From Lasiosphaeria ovina (lineage: Eukaryota; Ascomycota; Sordariomycetes; Sordariales; Lasiosphaeriaceae), in the NCBI GenBank assembly GCA_033439765.1, contig JAULSN010000008.1:2790001-2854000 (forward strand): DNA of 64,000 nucleotides. The letters run 5' to 3'. The stretch's first letter is position 1. Every line of letters begins with the position of its first letter. A program made the translations under genes and the position numbers. The notes under the pieces were generated by a model. The model worked only from the letters and a program-made list of their open reading frames with translations. It made no database searches and had not been told where the DNA came from. Below are positions 43,577-54,348 of this stretch, piece by piece.

Positions 43577-44467
43577 TCATGTCCTCGCCAACACCACATA
43601 CGCCTGAAACAAGACACCGCCGCGAGCGTCAATCTCGGCCTGGACGGCCTGCTCGACGGCCGCCGGCCACCGGGCCACTTCCTCATCAGTCCAGCCGACC
43701 CGGGCGGGCTTGACAAAGTCGCTCGCCCAGAACCCGCGCAGGCCGTCCAGCTGCGGCCCAGGCCCGACCGCGACGCTCTTCTCCAGCACCGTGACGTTCG
43801 CCTCGTCGAACCCGGCCTCGACCGCCAGCGCCGCCAGCACGCCGGGCTGCCAGAACTCTGGGTGCGGATACGCCATCGGCGGCAGGTCCGGCCGCACGAG
43901 CGCCTGGGCCGCGCGAACGACCTCGCCGGCGCCGAAGCGGCGCCACGTCAGCAGCGCCGCGACGCCGCCGCCGCCGCCCGCCAGCGTCCGCCGCACCTCG
44001 CGCACGCACTGCAGCGGGTCCGATATCGCGAAGATGCTGAAGTTGAGGATGCTGTGCGTCACCGAGCCGTCCGCGACCCCGCTCAGCGCGAGGCTGTCCA
44101 TCTCGGCCGCGGTTACCGAAGGCACGTGCGCGAACGACTCGCGCGCGGCCGAGACCATGGCCGCCACGCGGTCCGTCACGAGGATCTTGGGTAGAGAATC
44201 CGGGGTAAGCCGGTCGACCAGCACCGACGCCGCCGTGCCCGGGCCCGCCGCGTTGTCGTGCACCCGCGAGGACGATGTCAGGGGCACCTGTGCGGTGATG
44301 TCGTCCAGTGCGGCTGCGAACAGGTTGCGCGTCGTGTCGCCCGTCTGCGCGTTGTACGTCGCTGCTAGTGCTGCGAAGTACTTGGGGAACGGGATGCCGT
44401 GCGCCTGCGACAGATGCGAGGCGCCGCTCGCGCTCTTGTCCTGTGTGGGTTCTTGTGTTGCTGACAT
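43577..44467 (-). CDS. Class I SAM-dependent methyltransferase
   Basis: Single exon, ATG at 44467, stop at 43577; 296 residues. Motif I reads VHDNAAGPGTAASVLVDRL (about 69-87), motif II-III ILVTDRVAAMVSAAR with the acidic residue after the second strand, then AEMDSLALSGVADGSVTHS and FAISDPLQCVREVRRTLAGGG, the usual order for a Rossmann-fold methyltransferase. The C-terminal part contains PPMAYPHPEFWQPG and GFDEANVTVLEKS. The family acts on small molecules; the substrate is unknown and no biosynthetic partners sit beside it. Very GC-rich third positions create a long shadow frame on each strand. No targeting signal. Confidence 0.88.
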   Translation of the reverse strand: MSATQEPTQDKSASGASHLSQAHGIPFPKYFAALAATYNAQTGDTTRNLFAAALDDITAQVPLTSSSRVHDNAAGPGTAASVLVDRLTPDSLPKILVTDRVAAMVSAARESFAHVPSVTAAEMDSLALSGVADGSVTHSILNFSIFAISDPLQCVREVRRTLAGGGGGVAALLTWRRFGAGEVVRAAQALVRPDLPPMAYPHPEFWQPGVLAALAVEAGFDEANVTVLEKSVAVGPGPQLDGLRGFWASDFVKPARVGWTDEEVARWPAAVEQAVQAEIDARGGVLFQAYVVLART

Positions 44468-45090
44468 TTTTTGGTGTTGTTTCTTGTTGGGCTGGGAGGG
44501 AGGGAGGGATAGTGTGAGGGCGAAGGAGCAGGGGATGGTGGATGAGGTGTTTCTGGTTGTTTGTTGTGATGGGGATGATGGCTTCTTGCTGATGACAGTG
44601 TAAGACTGGAATCTTGTGGGTGTGAGATGTTGGAGGCTTTATACAGGGAAAGGCTGCTCGGACTTGTAGAGACATTGACTCGGACTGGGCCGGCCAAGAG
44701 CTCATCCCATTCCGGTACTTCGGTCGCCACAGCCAATGGGATTAGGGCGAGGTTGCTAACGCCGTCGTGCCGCTCACCGGAGTTAAGGATTTCAGCGCTC
44801 CTATTGGCCTGCGGTGCGTGCTTATGTCCGAGCCCGGTATATCCGGGCTCGCCCGACCACGTCCGGCGTGGGAGGATTCGAACCTCATCCAACGGCCCAA
44901 CCGTCCCGGTTGCAACAATGCAAATAAGTAGCGCCAAATACGCTCAAAAAGCCCAACACCCTTAAATGCGAATGCCCGGCTTACTCATCCGCATTGTTAG
45001 GGTAGCTGGCCCAACGTCAGCACAATTTCAGTTCAGTTCTTCGCAGACGCTCCAACGATTCCTGACATAAGGATCTTACATGAATCTCGG
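44468..45090. other. Intergenic with a tRNA-like T-arm
   Basis: On the minus strand at about 44,872-44,886 the phrase GAGGTTCGAATCCTC resembles a tRNA T-arm. No matching D-arm or acceptor stem could be built, so no tRNA is called. Confidence 0.4.
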
Positions 45091-47255
45091 CTATCCGCTT
45101 ACGGCTCCCGTGGATATGGCGAGTAGCTCAACCATTTCCCCACGGCCCGTGGATGGGAACTTCCGCACCGTCTGGTAGTTGTGCAGGTTCAGGAATCCGG
45201 CCCACGACCCGTCTTCGCATCTCAGGGTGACGCCTGGACGATGGTTCCCCTTGTAACGTGTTCCGTGCAGCTAGGCTCTTGTTGTGGTTAAGAACAAGAG
45301 CGGGGTCTGTGGTTGCGTCGGCTGCGAGCCGGGGAGCTCGTCCAGCGTGCTTGACATGGGGATTGGATGGTTGTAGAGGGCATTTGGGTTTTTCGGATGC
45401 GTGTAGACAGTAGACCCATCTTCTTGTTGATGGCGAGTCCATCCCGGCGGGACGGGGTCGTTGTCAGATATCTCGGAGTACTTGGCGTCCCGACGGGACA
45501 ATTCTTCTTCTCTGTTGGGCAGATTCTGACGGGAAGCCCGTCGACCATTCCACCGACTCGAGCATCCGCACGCCCCCCTCTTGGGACAATATTATATTGC
45601 TCTGACCGCCCAACCAGCTCAAGCCGTCGATCTCGCCACGCCAGCCCATCCAGGACCAGCTTGGGAGGAGGGAGCCTCGTAAGAACGGAGCACTGGTGTC
45701 CGTTGCAATGCGTCTTGTGACCTCGGGAAAGGGCAACCAGAGCAAGGCATCGTCGAAGAACATTTCCGGTAGGCCGTAGAGGAAGCCTCCGTCGAATGTG
45801 GATACCAGTAGCGATGTGATTCCGGAGAAGGCGGACAGGACGTCTTCCTCTAGCGAGAACTTGCGCGTGTTGTAATATTGCACAATGTTTGCATACGTTT
45901 CAATGTTTGGCCATGTGCTCGAGAGGGCTCTGGTCAGAATGCCGTCGTTGTCGGGACCGATTGGAAAAGGGGCCACGTCGAGACCGGACAGGTGGTCGAC
46001 ATCTTCCTGCCAGTTACTGCAGGGACACTGCCATCGGACTCTCACGTCGCCAAACATCAGTCGCCGCGAGGAGAAGAGCCACTCTTGAAAGGTCTAGCCC
46101 CGGTTGAACCAAGTCTTGTCGTACATCTCGGGCCACGGGACGTGTACGATGTCAGTATCCCCGGGAAGTTGGAAGACGTGTTGTTGGCAGTTCCTGGGCT
46201 CGGACACATTCCGCAGCCCGCGTATGCCGTGGTTCGCATCACCGCCTTCGGCCGCGATGATGGTCAGGACCGAGTTTGCATAGATAGATGCCATGCTGCG
46301 TAATTGCTGGTATTTTGATGCGTCGTCGTCTTGGACGATACAGAGGGCGTCAACCCATAGGTAGCGCTCCTCCAGGATACCGACAAGGTGCATGGCGTGC
46401 CCAATGGTATTTGGAATCGAAGAATCTCGAATGGAATGCGAGAGCGCATGGTCCTTTTTCAACTCGGTGAGATTCTTAGTCGAGGTTCTGAAAGTGCTGC
46501 AGTTTCCCCAGACGTAGCTGAGGGCGATGTAGGATTGGTCTTCAGACGCGTCCGTGAGGTACATTCGCCACGTGTCGATGAGAAGCTGGGGTCGCTGGGT
46601 GAGAAGTTCTGACGCTGCCTTTAGCAGGGCGAAATCGCAGCGGTCGCCGTGATCCTCGAGACAAGACCGCTTCCAGGAGCGAAGAAACCTCGTATCAATC
46701 CATTCACGATTAATAAGCTTCCCGTGGCCTTGGGGTTGCACATCTTTCCGAATCGAGTGATAGGATGTGTGAACGAGGCCGTCCTGGAACACCAAAAGAG
46801 ACCCGGGCGAGTGGTGTCTCGAGGCATGCACAGGAGAATCCACACATGGGTTGGGCGGTTTCAAGGATTCAACGTGCGTTCGGTTTACACCTGCGGCGAT
46901 GGAGTGTAGGATGATTGGTGTGTGGAATCGGCAAGACGACTGAAGTAGATCAGGCGGGGATCCGAGCTCAAACCAGAACGGCGACGCACTTGTTAACACG
47001 CACAGGAGCTTGTCACAAACAAGGCATTGTGTTTCCCCATTCTAGACAAGTATCAGCTCAAAGGTTCTTTTTCTTGGTTTGTCCTGGTAATTGTACCTTT
47101 CGAGGTGCGTCTCTATCGGGCCCTATGAGCAACGACTTTGACCTCAGATATGTTTGCACTTGCTCTAAATTTAGCATGGCCCGAAACCGTTTCTTCATCC
47201 ACTCGTCCGGATCAGGGTTGTAAAACCACTTCCAATCGAAAGGCTCGCTGGCCAT
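45091..47255 (-). pseudogene. HET-domain protein, broken by TAG codons
   Basis: ATG at 47255, exon 1 to 47097, intron 47096-47042 (GTACAA...TCTAG), then one long exon to TAG at 45093-45091. The reading begins MASEPFDWKWFYNPDPDEWM, has a C-L-V-C pair, and then the HET domain: SYIALSYVWG, RYLWVDALCIVQDD, LRSMASIYANSVLTIIA, KTWFNRG-stop-TFQEW, RRLMF, LPSWSWMGW. Downstream, after a frame change near 45,480-45,500, comes PPGWTRHQQEDGSTVYTH and YNHPIP, the usual C-terminal segment of these proteins. In-frame TAG at 46096-46094 replaces the Trp of the conserved R-x-W-T-F-Q-E motif; another TAG at 45273-45271 follows T-T-R-A. Both are CCA-to-CTA on the plus strand. HET proteins mediate incompatibility cell death; this copy is unlikely to be functional. 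Confidence 0.88.
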
Positions 47256-50200
47256 TTTTTATCGAGATAATTAATTGGGGAGGTAGGGAGCATATTAGAA
47301 GATGGGTTTTCGGCCTGTCGGTATTCACTTTTCCGAAGGCTGATATTGGGTGGGAATGTTTGAGGAAAGGTAAGGTAGTCGGGTATCTCTCCGGCCGGGT
47401 TGTATTACGTATCTCGAAGCAGAATAATAAAAGAAGAAGCAAACTCAAAATCCCAGGGAGCTCTCGGCCGGGGGCTGTGTTTAATATTAACTCTGAAAAG
47501 GCGGGTTTTTAACTGTTGCCTGCGGCTCAGCACATGCATGTCCTTTTGGCCAATGGGCAGGCAGTGTGGCTTTCTCCACACGCATTGCGTAAAACTTTGA
47601 TTTGCGGGCTGTGCAAGAAGAGGGTTGATAACTTCAAATGGCATAATGTAGCTTGACACGACGTTGTGGCGGACACCTCACAGAGATGTTGAAGACATCG
47701 GTCGGTACTCTCCCCTAATCTACCTTACGGTCGATCTCTCTGGTAGTGCAGCGCTTCAGCCGAAATTGTGTATTGTCACGTCAAGAATCTTGCCATTGAT
47801 TATTTCTCTACCTGCCAACTGCTACAGGCCCCCGGCGTTTTCATTTCCTCACCTCTCAACGATCAACCACTTCTTTTCGCACCATCTTCGCCATCCTCCA
47901 CCAAAGTTATCACCACCTCTCTTACGTCCAGTAAGTAACACTTGACCACTATCCTTATAAAGAGTCGTATCCTGGCGGTACAGTTTCGTGCCTACTTCCT
48001 GCGACGATCTCGGGTCTAGCAAAACCGGCGAGGTGCAAATCTTCCACCCTAACCTTTCTTCTGTGCCATATCAGGAATAGCGAAATCGGAGTCTTGAGCT
48101 CCGAGGACCTTGTCTGGGACCCCGAGTTTATCACCCGTCAACTAACTCGGTGACTAGGCAAAATCGTGACATCCAGCCCCAGTAGTAAAAGCCCTCTGGC
48201 ATATATATATATATCCGGTGCTTATATATAATTATCCTTGACATCCTGCTCGAGAGTATCTCTCTAGGTAGGTAGGGACGCACGCACATTGCAGTGTCGT
48301 TTGGAATTTGGCATAGAGACTTGAACAGTCGAAAATCGAATCTCGGCCATTATTATAGCCAAATTTGAGCAGAACTCAAGTGTCTAGACCTAGGACATTT
48401 GTGTGATTTCTAAATAACCTACATTGGCATTTGGCTAGGGCATTTCAGGGGAATCTCCCCAGTACGCTTCTCGGTCTGGAACAGCCTTTGCACAGCGTTC
48501 ATGTCTATACCTGTCTGAGCCGGCTAATTAAATCCCAAAGAATCTTTCCATACCAATAATCGTCTTTTAGTGACGTTCGACGTCTCCGTCTAAGTGGTTT
48601 GCTGAAGCGCCTCGGCTTACCCTGCCTGTTTGTCCTGCTCTTCCTTCGTTACAGTTACTGCTGTGGCTCGCACGAGCCTTGACAAGGTCCGACTCGAGGC
48701 GACGGGAGTGGTCTAGAGGAAAGAATACTATCCATATTCCTTCTTGGTCCGGTCTAGCCACTGCCGCAGCGACTGATTGCTCACAGAATGGGATTCTATG
48801 GGGGTCACAGGGGGGTTGGAGGGGTGGGGGGACAAATTGGAGCTTGTGTATTCCGTTCTTAGCTGTCTTCTAAATTCTCTCGCTTCTTACTATACATAGC
48901 CTTCCAGCCCATAAACTCTACCACGGCAAGGGACCGCGCCATGCGTCCGTATCATCCGAGTCCTCCAGTTGGGAATTGCCGAGTCCATTGGTTCCTCCGT
49001 TGACAAAATCCACGCCCTTGCACCGCTAGGTCCTCATCTAGGGCCAGACGGGACGTTGTGGACCCCGCGAGGGCCGACTCGCTCCTTTTCTGTCTTGGTC
49101 TTTAGCCAGCCGCTGGCGCCGCCGATTCCCATTGTCGGCGGTATCTGCTCCGCCGGCACAAGAGACTGCACGTTGGGTGGCGGGGCCCACGGTTTTCGAG
49201 CCTTTTTTCGGCCGCCGGCTTGAAGGTATAGACGAGTCCCGCCAGTATTCGGCGGGCCAGGCCCAGCAGCGGAAGGGGTCGAGGCGAGGTGGGAACGTCT
49301 GCCAGTACAGTACGGCGACAAGAGGCTAGGCTCGAGTTTGCGTCGTTCGAATGAAAGCCGTCGAATTTTGAGCCGGTGTCGGTCGGCCTGTTTGGTTTGG
49401 TTGCTGTCAGTAATTAGGGCAAGGACAGCATCGGGGCTCGTTTTGTTTTGAGGAGTGGGCTATCTTTAGTTGTCAGAAAGGGAAGCGGACTCACCTCTTG
49501 GCCAGATTCGCTACGGCGGCTTTAGCAAGGGCGATTTCGCCTTGTGCTCGGCAAGACGCTTCTCAAGGTCTCAGGCTCCTCAGGAGCCTCGATTTCGACC
49601 CTCTTCGCCGGACGACAGCCAGCTCGATCTTCAGGGCGGCAACTTTTGCCGTCGTTGTTGGGTCGGTCTTGGGGCGGGTGATTCCTTTTGGGGGGTAGGC
49701 GGAGAGATTCAATTGACGAGGTTAAGCGAGTGACCAGAATCGAGAGTCGGTGGAAAATGAGATGGTTGGTGTCTAGCTCGTGGTTGCCGCCTCTGGCGGC
49801 CGAGGATTGGTGCACTGCTCAGGTACCTACCCGCCTTAAAATACACCAAATTTCCTACTACACTAGATTCAACTGTGGGGTCAGCCTTTAGACGTCTTTC
49901 GGTTTATGCTTTACAATGTTATGTTCAAGTAAGAAAACACGATACCAGCCAAGCTAGGTAATTAATCCTCTTGAAAAGCTAAGGCTTCTTGAAAATTCAA
50001 AGTCTTATTAAAAAGATATAAGCCGTTTAACTAATAGTAAATATGTAAGGCCTCCGATAGAATAGTGAAGGCATTTTATTAAAAGTCCAAGGTCTACTCA
50101 ATTAACGCCTAGGCCTCGTATACGAACAATAAGGCATTTTATTTCCAAATTCACGAGTCACCATTGGGATAAGTTTAGCAACGCTGGGGGTGGTTGAATG

Positions 50201-50452
50201 CTGCGGCTGGTACAAAACCTTACAAAACCAAAGAATGGAAATAAGCCTCAGAGGCGTTAAAGTGAATGCGGCAAAGTGCTGGCGCAAGCAACTAGCGAGA
50301 GGCGTAAAAGGGGGGGTTGGCTATTCCCCTCCCCCCTGAACATGACCGCTTTCCTGATAAAAAAAGACCACAAAAAAGAGAAAAAGAAAAATCACCCCCA
50401 GCCCAAACACGTCCCAAGGAGCAACCACCTACCGAGGACCTAATGCTCTCCA
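47256..50452. other. Long intergenic region
   Basis: 3.2 kb with no gene I can support. Includes a TA-run near 48,203-48,213, GC-rich patches around 49,010-49,300 and an AT-rich island at 49910-50160 (separate entry). Confidence 0.5.
49910..50160. repeat. AT-rich degenerate repeat island
   Basis: About 250 bp of AT-rich DNA in which AAGGC-type phrases recur roughly every 25-45 nt (CTAAGGCTTC, GTAAGGCCTCC, GAAGGCATTTTATT, CTAGGCCTCG, TAAGGCATTTTATT). GCATTTTATT occurs twice. This looks like an old, RIP-worn tandem repeat or transposon end. Confidence 0.5.
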
Positions 50453-53400
50453 TTAGCAGCTATTGTATGCTCCCGAGGCAAGGGCCGCCGGTGCGGGAGG
50501 GGGCAAGAAACCACGCCGCGTGAGGGTGAGGTCCATGCCGGCGCGGAGCCTCTCGTCCTCTTGGGACAGGTAGGCACGCGTGGAGAGCAGGGCCATGATA
50601 CGGGGCGCGTGGACCCAGAAGTGGTGGCGAATGACGGGGCCCCAGATCTCGTCGTCACCCGAGTGTTCGCGCAGGCAGCGGCTGCGCAGGTCCTCGGACC
50701 GCGGCTCCGGCTCCTTGTCCATGTGGTGCTTCTGCATTTGCTTCTGCATCTTACGCTTCTCCTCCGTCTTCTTGGCCGCGACAACTTTCGGCATGACGCC
50801 CCACGGCGTCGACCCCAATGCAGAGGCAAGCGGCAGGTGGTGGGCGTTGAATCCGAGCTTCGCTCCGTGGCTGATCGTGACGGGCGCATCGGGCTTGGTT
50901 TCCTGCGTCGCCTTCGCGGGTTTGGAAGGGTCGCTCCATTTGCCTTCGCCCGGGTCTGGGCCTGGGGTCGGCGCGGCGGGTGTGATGGGGTCGAGAGGGG
51001 TCAGGCGGTTGTCCAGCCACGCCTTCATGGCGTACTCGGCCGTGTTCTTCTCGATGAGGCGGTTGTACATATCGGAGCTGACCTTGTCCATCAGCTTCTC
51101 GCGGCCAGGCTCGTTGTACCACGGTTCTGCGGTGAAGATCATGGCTGTGACGATACAGTGTTAGTTTTCTGGTCTTGTGAATGCACGGGCAGGAGAGGGT
51201 TGTGGGGGAATAAACCGAGACTTACCCTGTATGGACACCAAGAGCTGCAATAAGGTGGAGCGTTCTGGCTGCCAGGTCGGGCCGTTCCACGTGCCCAGAA
51301 GTGAGAAACAGACTGCGAGTAGCATTAGCATTGGACACCGTTCGGTCAGATAGGAAGTCGACACCACGGAGAAAGACATACCTTTGCCATTCGTATAGAG
51401 GTTCGGATTGAACGCGACTTTCCCGTGCCCAGTCGTCCGAAAGTACATCCTGGGGGGGTGGAGGGGGAAGTTCTGGTTGCAGAACAAATCAAACTCAAAG
51501 AGGCCGAGCTCGTATGGGGTGTCGGCAGGGCCCGTGATGATGACACGCATGACGTCGAGCCGCGAGCTGCCGTGGCGGACGTAGATACCCTTGGGCAGGT
51601 CCGTCTGCAGCGAGGCCACCTGGGCGACCAGCTTCTTCATGCGGCCCTTGGGCATCTTGCCCGGGTCCATCTTGTTGGCCTCATGGCAGAAGTGGCTGCA
51701 TCCAATAATCTTCTCGTCGGCCATCTCACCAACACAATGCGACCGGTGGAAGCGCTCAATCTCGTCCTGTGCTCGGCACTGTGCCGATGGTAGTGGTAGC
51801 GTCTTCTCCACCGCCGGCGCAAAAGTCGGCCGCGCGAGAGCCTGGGACTCGGCTACGGTGCAGACGCGCGCCGTTACCTTAATGAGGCGCTGGTCTTGCT
51901 GGGCATTGAATTCTTTCATATTCTCTGCGGCCGTGTCCTTGAAAAAGCGGCACGGTATAGCCAGCTTTTCCAGGATGGTGATGACGGGCTGGCCCGTGTT
52001 ATCCTTGGCAGCTGCGGCATGGCTGCGGAGGAAGCGGCCGGTCGGCGTAGGCCAGATAGTGACAGGGGCGAGTTGCTTTTCCGGCGAGTAGAGGACACGG
52101 TCTTGATACAGGAAGGGAGCTGTAGAAGGATGAGACCCCACGACATCAATAAAGTCGATGATAGCGCTGTACACATCGGACTGCTTCCCGATCTCTTCAA
52201 TCGAGTCGTTGCGCAACAGCTCGCACATCTTAGGTAGGAGTGGGCTCCGCACAACCATGGCCGAGACGAGGGGGTGATGGTGGTCGTCAAATTCCCAGGC
52301 TCTGCGTTCGACTCGCTCATCTCCCGGCAGGACATGGCAGAGGCACGTCAAATAGTCTCGCAAGACCTTCATCTCGTCGCTCAGCTTGGGCTCCTCTTTG
52401 GATGAGGTTGCCAAGAAGCTCTTAGCTGATGGGAGAACCGCAATCGTCAATGGAGGGAAAAAGTCGCTGTTGCCGCCATAACCGGTTCCCGGGGACAGAG
52501 GGAGCGGATTGCCGTCGGCGCCCAAGTTATTTGGCAGCGTCGGCATCTTAAGCACATTCGGGGAGCTGGGGATGGGGTTGTTGTTGTTGTCCGGGCCGTT
52601 AACCTTAGCCACCGCGGTACGAGATCGCAGCCTATCCTTAATCGAGGTTGATGGCTTACTCGACGAGCTTGAATCAACTTCCAAGGCCGGACCAGGCTTC
52701 TTGATGTCGGTTGTGCCGCATAGAAGGGTCCAGATGAGGAACAGACGGCCGTCATCGCAGCACCAGGTGACCTTGTGCGTCGATTTTGCAGACGCCGAGC
52801 AACCAAGACTGCGGATTGTCTTATCGCCGGCGCCGCAGCTGATGCAGCACATAAACTTGCAGTTGGAGCACCGGACCCATGGACTAACAATGCCTAATAG
52901 GGCGAGGGTGTGTTAGCAGTGCCCGAGACAAAGGTAATGGAAGCAAAGAAACTGCATCTCAGAATCTGTCCGAACCAGGGGTAGAACGAAAAGTGCTGAT
53001 GAATATTTCAAACGATATAGGGAGAATTGCGATGACGTAATTATCATAATGAAGCGGATATATTATCGTTATGACGAAGCAGAGTCTTGCAAAGCTAGAA
53101 GAGGTGGACAAGGGTGCAACACGGAAACCCCGGGTATGAACAATCCGTCCAAGAAACGCAGACAAAGAGTAATATGCTGCGGTGTGGTGAGAGTGGACAG
53201 AAAGGTCGTATGAAAGGTGAACGAGGGGCGCTGAAATGGAAGGAGGCAGAGGATGAGGAAAAGCACAGAAAACAAGAACAAGGTATCGTCGGAATATATA
53301 AAGTCGGCTTACCATCCCTCATCATGACCTTGGTACGGCCAACAAAATCTCGCACCTGCGGGGAGACATCGGCATTGCACTTGCTGCAGGCCGCACCGGC

Positions 53401-54348
53401 AAGAAAGTCGCTATAGGCCTCAAGGTCGGTATCGGTGCCCGGAGGCAGCGGCTTGCCCGATTCGGGGTTCCAGATGGCGCTCAATGGCAGCCCAGTGAAG
53501 CAGCCCGCCTTTGAGCCCCGGGCGCTCCGTTTGGGCAGACCCGTAGCCAGGTTTGGCTCCATTGGTTCGGCTGGCGCTCGAGAGAGCGGCGAGGCTGCCG
53601 GGGTGTGACCTGGGATCGAAGTCGATGAGCCGCACGTATCCGCGAGATCTAGGGCAGACAGCCGTTAGCGTTTGCGCACATGTAGCTGTCTTTTTTTTTT
53701 TTTGGCGAGGGTCGGGACTGGACAGTGTGAGGGAAAACGTGACATCGGTGGCTTGTGGCTTGCCGATAGCGTGTGGAGGGGTGGAGGGTAGAGGGTAGAT
53801 GGTAGAGCAGAGGGGTGGATAAGCTAATTGATTAATTACACACTGGCAGCAAGATTTTGACTTCCGAGGTTATTACCGCTGGCCCCGGGAGAGGGCTGCA
53901 GGTTGCCTGCGCTAGCGCTACTCGAAATTGACGCTTGCGTAGCCGTGGAAGATGTTGTCAAAACGACGAGATGCGGAGACGACTTCCTCTTTCTGGGTTT
54001 GGATTTCCTGGAAGGGAGGGAAAGACCGAATCGAAACCTAAAAGCCGGTTGCGCGACCTCGAGATGTGCAGGTTGTGAGGGGTCTAGTTGTGCCGTCGGA
54101 GCTTGGAGAGGGAGTGGAGGCGGGCTTGAAAGGGTGGACGTGGAAAAGTTCGGTTGAGAAGGGTGGGTCCTGGAAATCGAAGTAGAAGCAGCTGTGCTAG
54201 TCTGCAGCGATTGCTGGCTTCCGTCTGTGCCGTCTAGGCCCGGACCTGGACCTGGACTCCCTAGGCCTGACTTTGGGCCCTTCGAGTGCCGCAGCTTGAC
54301 ATTCAACTTGCGCAGCGTCTCCTCGAGCTTGGCCTTCAGGGGCGTCAT
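50453..54348 (-). CDS. Large UBE2O/BIRC6-like ubiquitin-conjugating enzyme
   Basis: Exons 54348-53877, 53648-53313, 52893-51382, 51312-51226 and 51144-50453; 1032 residues with all borders in phase. The UBC fold lies in the last third: DLPKGIYVRHGSSRLDVMRV, TPYELGLFEFDLFCNQNFP, HPPRMYFRTTGHGKVAFNP, then NLYTNGK and, across an intron, VCFSLLGTWNGPTWQP with catalytic Cys775, and IFTAEPWYNEPG. This T-G-x-G-x-V-x-F-N-P and G-T-W pattern marks the BIRC6/UBE2O class, which ubiquitinates substrates without a separate E3. Upstream, C-S-K-C (245, 248) and CSNCKFMCCISCG (278-290) look like a zinc-binding cluster. The N-terminal about 180 residues (Ser/Pro-rich, from ATG 54348) are inferred from a GTAATA donor at 53876 and CCTAG acceptor at 53649; a shorter start at 53562 would give 763 residues. 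The tail holds a KKTEEKRKMQKQMQKH coiled stretch. Confidence 0.85.

Noticed and set aside
43686..44705. Long frames overlapping the methyltransferase on both strands
   Set aside because: They are shadows of the GC-rich third positions of the true gene.
44872..44886. tRNA-like T-arm GAGGTTCGAATCCTC on the minus strand
   Set aside because: The stem has a mismatch at its base and no D-arm, anticodon arm or 7-bp acceptor stem could be built around it.
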